NCBI GenBank assembly: GCA_029961685.1
Contig: JARWKL010000009.1
Coordinates: 29,885,208 to 29,949,207, forward strand
DNA from: Aristolochia californica
Lineage: Eukaryota > Streptophyta > Magnoliopsida > Piperales > Aristolochiaceae
DNA length: 64,000 nucleotides
Direction of reading: 5' to 3'
Shown: in pieces, positions 61,156 to 64,000 of the stretch
Numbering within the stretch: position 1 is the first letter of the stretch
How the letters are laid out: the number at the start of each line of letters is the position of its first letter
Notes under the pieces: generated by a model
Told to the model about the DNA's origin: nothing
The model's database searches: none
What the model saw: the letters and a program-made list of their open reading frames with translations, nothing else
Program-made: the position numbers and the translations under genes

Positions 61156-63260
61156 TTCTTCCACACGTGTTTAACCAGCAACGCAAAATATTCCTGTTTG
61201 AGAGAAAATTTGTTCCACAGTTATTCCCACCGTTAAAATAATAAACTGCTTGATCTTTAAGAGCCACCAACATTCACTTCTAGTTCAGACAACCATTTTG
61301 TTATAAAGGAACTATTTTTTTTTGCATAAAATTGATCATAGCTTACTTCAAAGATTTCCAGAAACGAGAAAAAGTAAACCGCAGATAACTGATGTTGTAA
61401 TCTCATACGAGGTTACAGAAAATAAAATTATCATGTTCACTTTTTTGCGGACTGAAAATTTGTAATATTATTCTCAAGAAAATGTTTGATGCATTTTGCA
61501 TCCCAATTTTGTTCTAAAACTAAGCTATAGGACATTAAGCGGATAGGATCCAATCCAGAGATACAATCTGGATCCAATCTGCTTAACAAAATCGGGATAA
61601 ATCCAAAATCTTTATCCGACAAATTCTCTGAAGTAGGATATTCATCCAATTCGTTCAGGTAATATCTGGATCCAAAACCTATAACGAAAATTACTGAAAC
61701 AGCAAAAATTTGACATAAAAAGAAATAATGAAGAAAAAATAAAAACTGAATGGCTATAGCACATTACTGCCTCATCCCTGGCAAAGAAGAAGCCACAATT
61801 GTTTAAGAAATGAAACAAATTAAACCTAAGAATCGAAACCTCAGAAAGCATAGCAATTAAAATAGATTGCTCAGATCCGCAGGGTGGTAGACATGCAAAT
61901 TCTGAAAAGAAAAACCTGCAATGTGGTCTGTTGAGCTTGAATTTAATGAGTCATAACTGCAAGCTTCCAAAACATTACCCTAAGAAAGACTACAAAAGAG
62001 AAAATAAGCACCAAGTAAAAGTCAAATAAGAAAAAGAGCAGATGGTAAATTGATAACTCGCAGACCAGAAAGAGTAAGTATCCATGGAGAGAACATTCTC
62101 TTTCTTGACCTAGGATCTACAGCCTGACCATGAGACACCAAAATACAAAAACAGGATAAAAACGCGCTAAGAAAGAAAACACGAAATGAAAGGGGTTTCT
62201 CTGATAAAAAAGCAAAGAAAGAAAACAAATTCACTGCTTTAGGATTCGATTCAAACTCATGAATCGTAGGTCGTCAAACAAGCAAAGCTGGATGGAAGGT
62301 TCGGCAACTATAACGGTAAGCTCAAAACAAGAAAAAAATGCAAGAAATGGTAAGAGAATGAAAACATTAAACAGCAACTCTGACCTGATTCAGAGACAAC
62401 ATAGGTGATTGTTGGACACCTGCTGGGTACTCGAACAAATTTCCGAGCCGAAGAAAGAAGGGAGAAAGAAGAGAGAGATGAAAACGAAGGAAATTTCTGC
62501 GGGATTACACAGAACAAAGAGCGAAAAAGACTCCAGAAGCTCCTAGGGGTTTGTTAAAAGGCAAAAAGGGAAAATGAAAGCGGGGGACGGGGGAGGGGAC
62601 ATTGTAATTGGAGTCGACTAACCCAAAGCCGAGCATAAGTTCGGAATTAAAAAAAAAAAAGTCAAATATATCACGAACCAATTCTATGATTTCACAACCC
62701 ATTTTACAACTTCAGTCAAATACTAGAGTCCCAGAAGCTATCTCTCATTAAATGACATATTTTATCTCTAAAAACTAGTTATGTAGTTGAAACAATTTGC
62801 AACCCACCGCAAAAAAAAAAAAAAAAAACTATCAACTGTAAAGCAATATCAGAGACCATCCAGATTTTTTCTGAGGTTTACAACATGAAAGCGAAATTTC
62901 TTCGCCTAAAACCCTAGAACCTCTAGCACAGAAAAATCGTCCATAATTTAATTTATAGGTGAACCCTGCGGACGGTGATTTCTTACAGAAATTTTCAACT
63001 CCAAAAGGGAAAACTAAATCGGAATCCAGAACCAACACTTTACCTAATTTACGATGTCAGAGAGGCAGTGACAGGAAGCTCGCTCCAGTAATATTCACCC
63101 AAAGACGGAAAGTAAAGGAGTTGAACAAGAAATCGATCAATCAATTAAGAGGAAGAAGAATCAGAAGAAAATTTTGTGAGAAACAGCTCGCGGTGTGGCG
63201 GTGATGGGCACCAGTGAGTCCGGTAATCCACAGCTACCAGGGAATTCTTTGATCAAGTGA
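61156..63260. promoter_or_regulatory. UPF2: UPF2 5' UTR region and promoter
   Basis: Upstream of the UPF2 ATG on the minus strand. A pyrimidine-rich, leader-like exon is plausible at about 62415-62600 (minus strand), followed by a GT at CAGCAG/GTGTCC, which would mean an intron in the 5' UTR. At 61540-61680 there are several GGATCCAATC-like short repeats. No separate gene is supported. Confidence 0.35.
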
Positions 63261-63699
63261 ATTTTCAGGAAAGGCATAGGGCCCGTTCAGAGCGTGGACA
63301 CACAGACGTGGACCAAATAATTGGGCTCATTTGAACGAAATTGCAATTACCAATGAAATGTCCGACTCTTGGTAGAAATCACCATTTATAGGGTACTTTT
63401 AAATACTTCCGGGCAAAGTGGATCTGAATAATGGTAATAACAAAAGAAGAGGCAAATTTTGGCAAAGGTTATCATATCATCGCCCCTACGTTTCATTACG
63501 TGAAAATAGAAAAATGGACTTCCCTGATATAAAATGTTATCGGTAAGACTGCAGATGAATCTTATTAAATTATTTGAAGAGGGAGGGGTTAGTTAACTTG
63601 AAGGATGAGATGATCTTTAACGCCCTTCAACACTTGAAGTCGTTAGTGGAGCATAGATGAAGCTTCATCTCGATGCAGGGGATAAAGGGGTCCTTCTTC

Positions 63700-64000
63700 T
63701 CTACGGTTTAATTTTGATCATATGGAAGAAGGCCTTGTTTGATCTTCTTTGAATTGAAGGACAGGCGACGCTGACCTTTTCCCCTCTCTCTCCTCGCACC
63801 CCCCCCCCCCCCCCCCCCCCGGCGCGTCGTCATTTCTCATTTTTTCTTCCTCTCTCCCGCACTCCCTCTCTCGTCTCCCTGCGCCCCCGACGTCTCTGCT
63901 GCCATAAAATTGATCTCATCCTTCGTCTCCGACCACTGTCTCAGTTCCCTCTCGTCTCCAGCCTCATATCTCGAAGGTATGCCTAAACCCTAATTTTTTT
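63700..64000 (+). promoter_or_regulatory. probable promoter and 5' UTR of a next gene
   Basis: A strongly pyrimidine-rich leader runs from about 63775 to 63970 and ends CTCGAAG before GTATGCC, a good splice donor, followed by CTAAACCCTAA, typical of a plant 5' UTR exon. It contains a run of 22 C at 63799-63820. The coding part lies beyond the window. Confidence 0.4.

Overview
The window is nuclear DNA from a flowering plant. It carries AT-rich intergenic DNA, spliced genes with GT..AG introns, several plant-specific families (TOPLESS, TOO MANY MOUTHS, plant GH1 beta-glucosidase) and abundant plant transposable elements. I cannot assign a genus. The long introns filled with LINE, LTR and SINE debris suggest a moderately large genome.

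Five host genes can be built exon by exon. (1) 1286-2893, minus: the 5' part of an IST1-like ESCRT regulator that runs off the left edge. (2) 10380-13130, plus: a complete 13-exon GH1 beta-glucosidase of 505 aa. (3) 17511-26363, minus: a complete 25-exon TOPLESS/TOPLESS-related corepressor of 1135 aa. (4) 27635-29191, minus: an intronless TOO MANY MOUTHS (TMM) stomatal-patterning receptor-like protein of 518 aa. (5) 33281-61155, minus: a complete 16-exon UPF2 nonsense-mediated decay factor of 1189 aa, spread over 28 kb because its introns are full of mobile elements. At the right edge, 63.7-64.0 kb looks like the promoter and 5' UTR of another gene on the plus strand.

The space between IST1 and the beta-glucosidase is transposon ground. 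It holds a Ty1/copia 5' fragment (LTR, primer binding site, gag), a decayed MuDR-type transposase, and a 1.9-kb non-autonomous MULE-like element with long terminal inverted repeats and a 10-bp target duplication. Between the beta-glucosidase and TOPLESS lie a hAT-like MITE, a dead PIF/Harbinger transposase and a LINE endonuclease fragment. Between TMM and UPF2 lies a truncated LINE.

The UPF2 introns hold the most striking material. A 6.3-kb Ty1/copia element (38895-45234, TSD AGCAC) is itself interrupted in its reverse transcriptase by a tandem TRIM array: five 100-bp LTRs alternating with four 73-bp internal segments, exactly 173-bp period, TSD TTACA. The same copia has a 222-bp internal duplication in RT and a 69-bp minisatellite in gag. 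A 3.1-kb LINE in intron 1 is interrupted in its RNase H by a tiny poly(A)-tailed insertion with an 11-bp TSD. Several further LINE 3' ends and a dispersed tRNA-like SINE family are also present.

The host genes do not form a pathway. They are ordinary neighbours in transcriptional co-repression, stomatal patterning, RNA surveillance, ESCRT sorting and glycoside hydrolysis. I found no CRISPR array, operon, rRNA or credible tRNA gene. All boundaries rest on reading conserved protein sequence and splice signals by eye.
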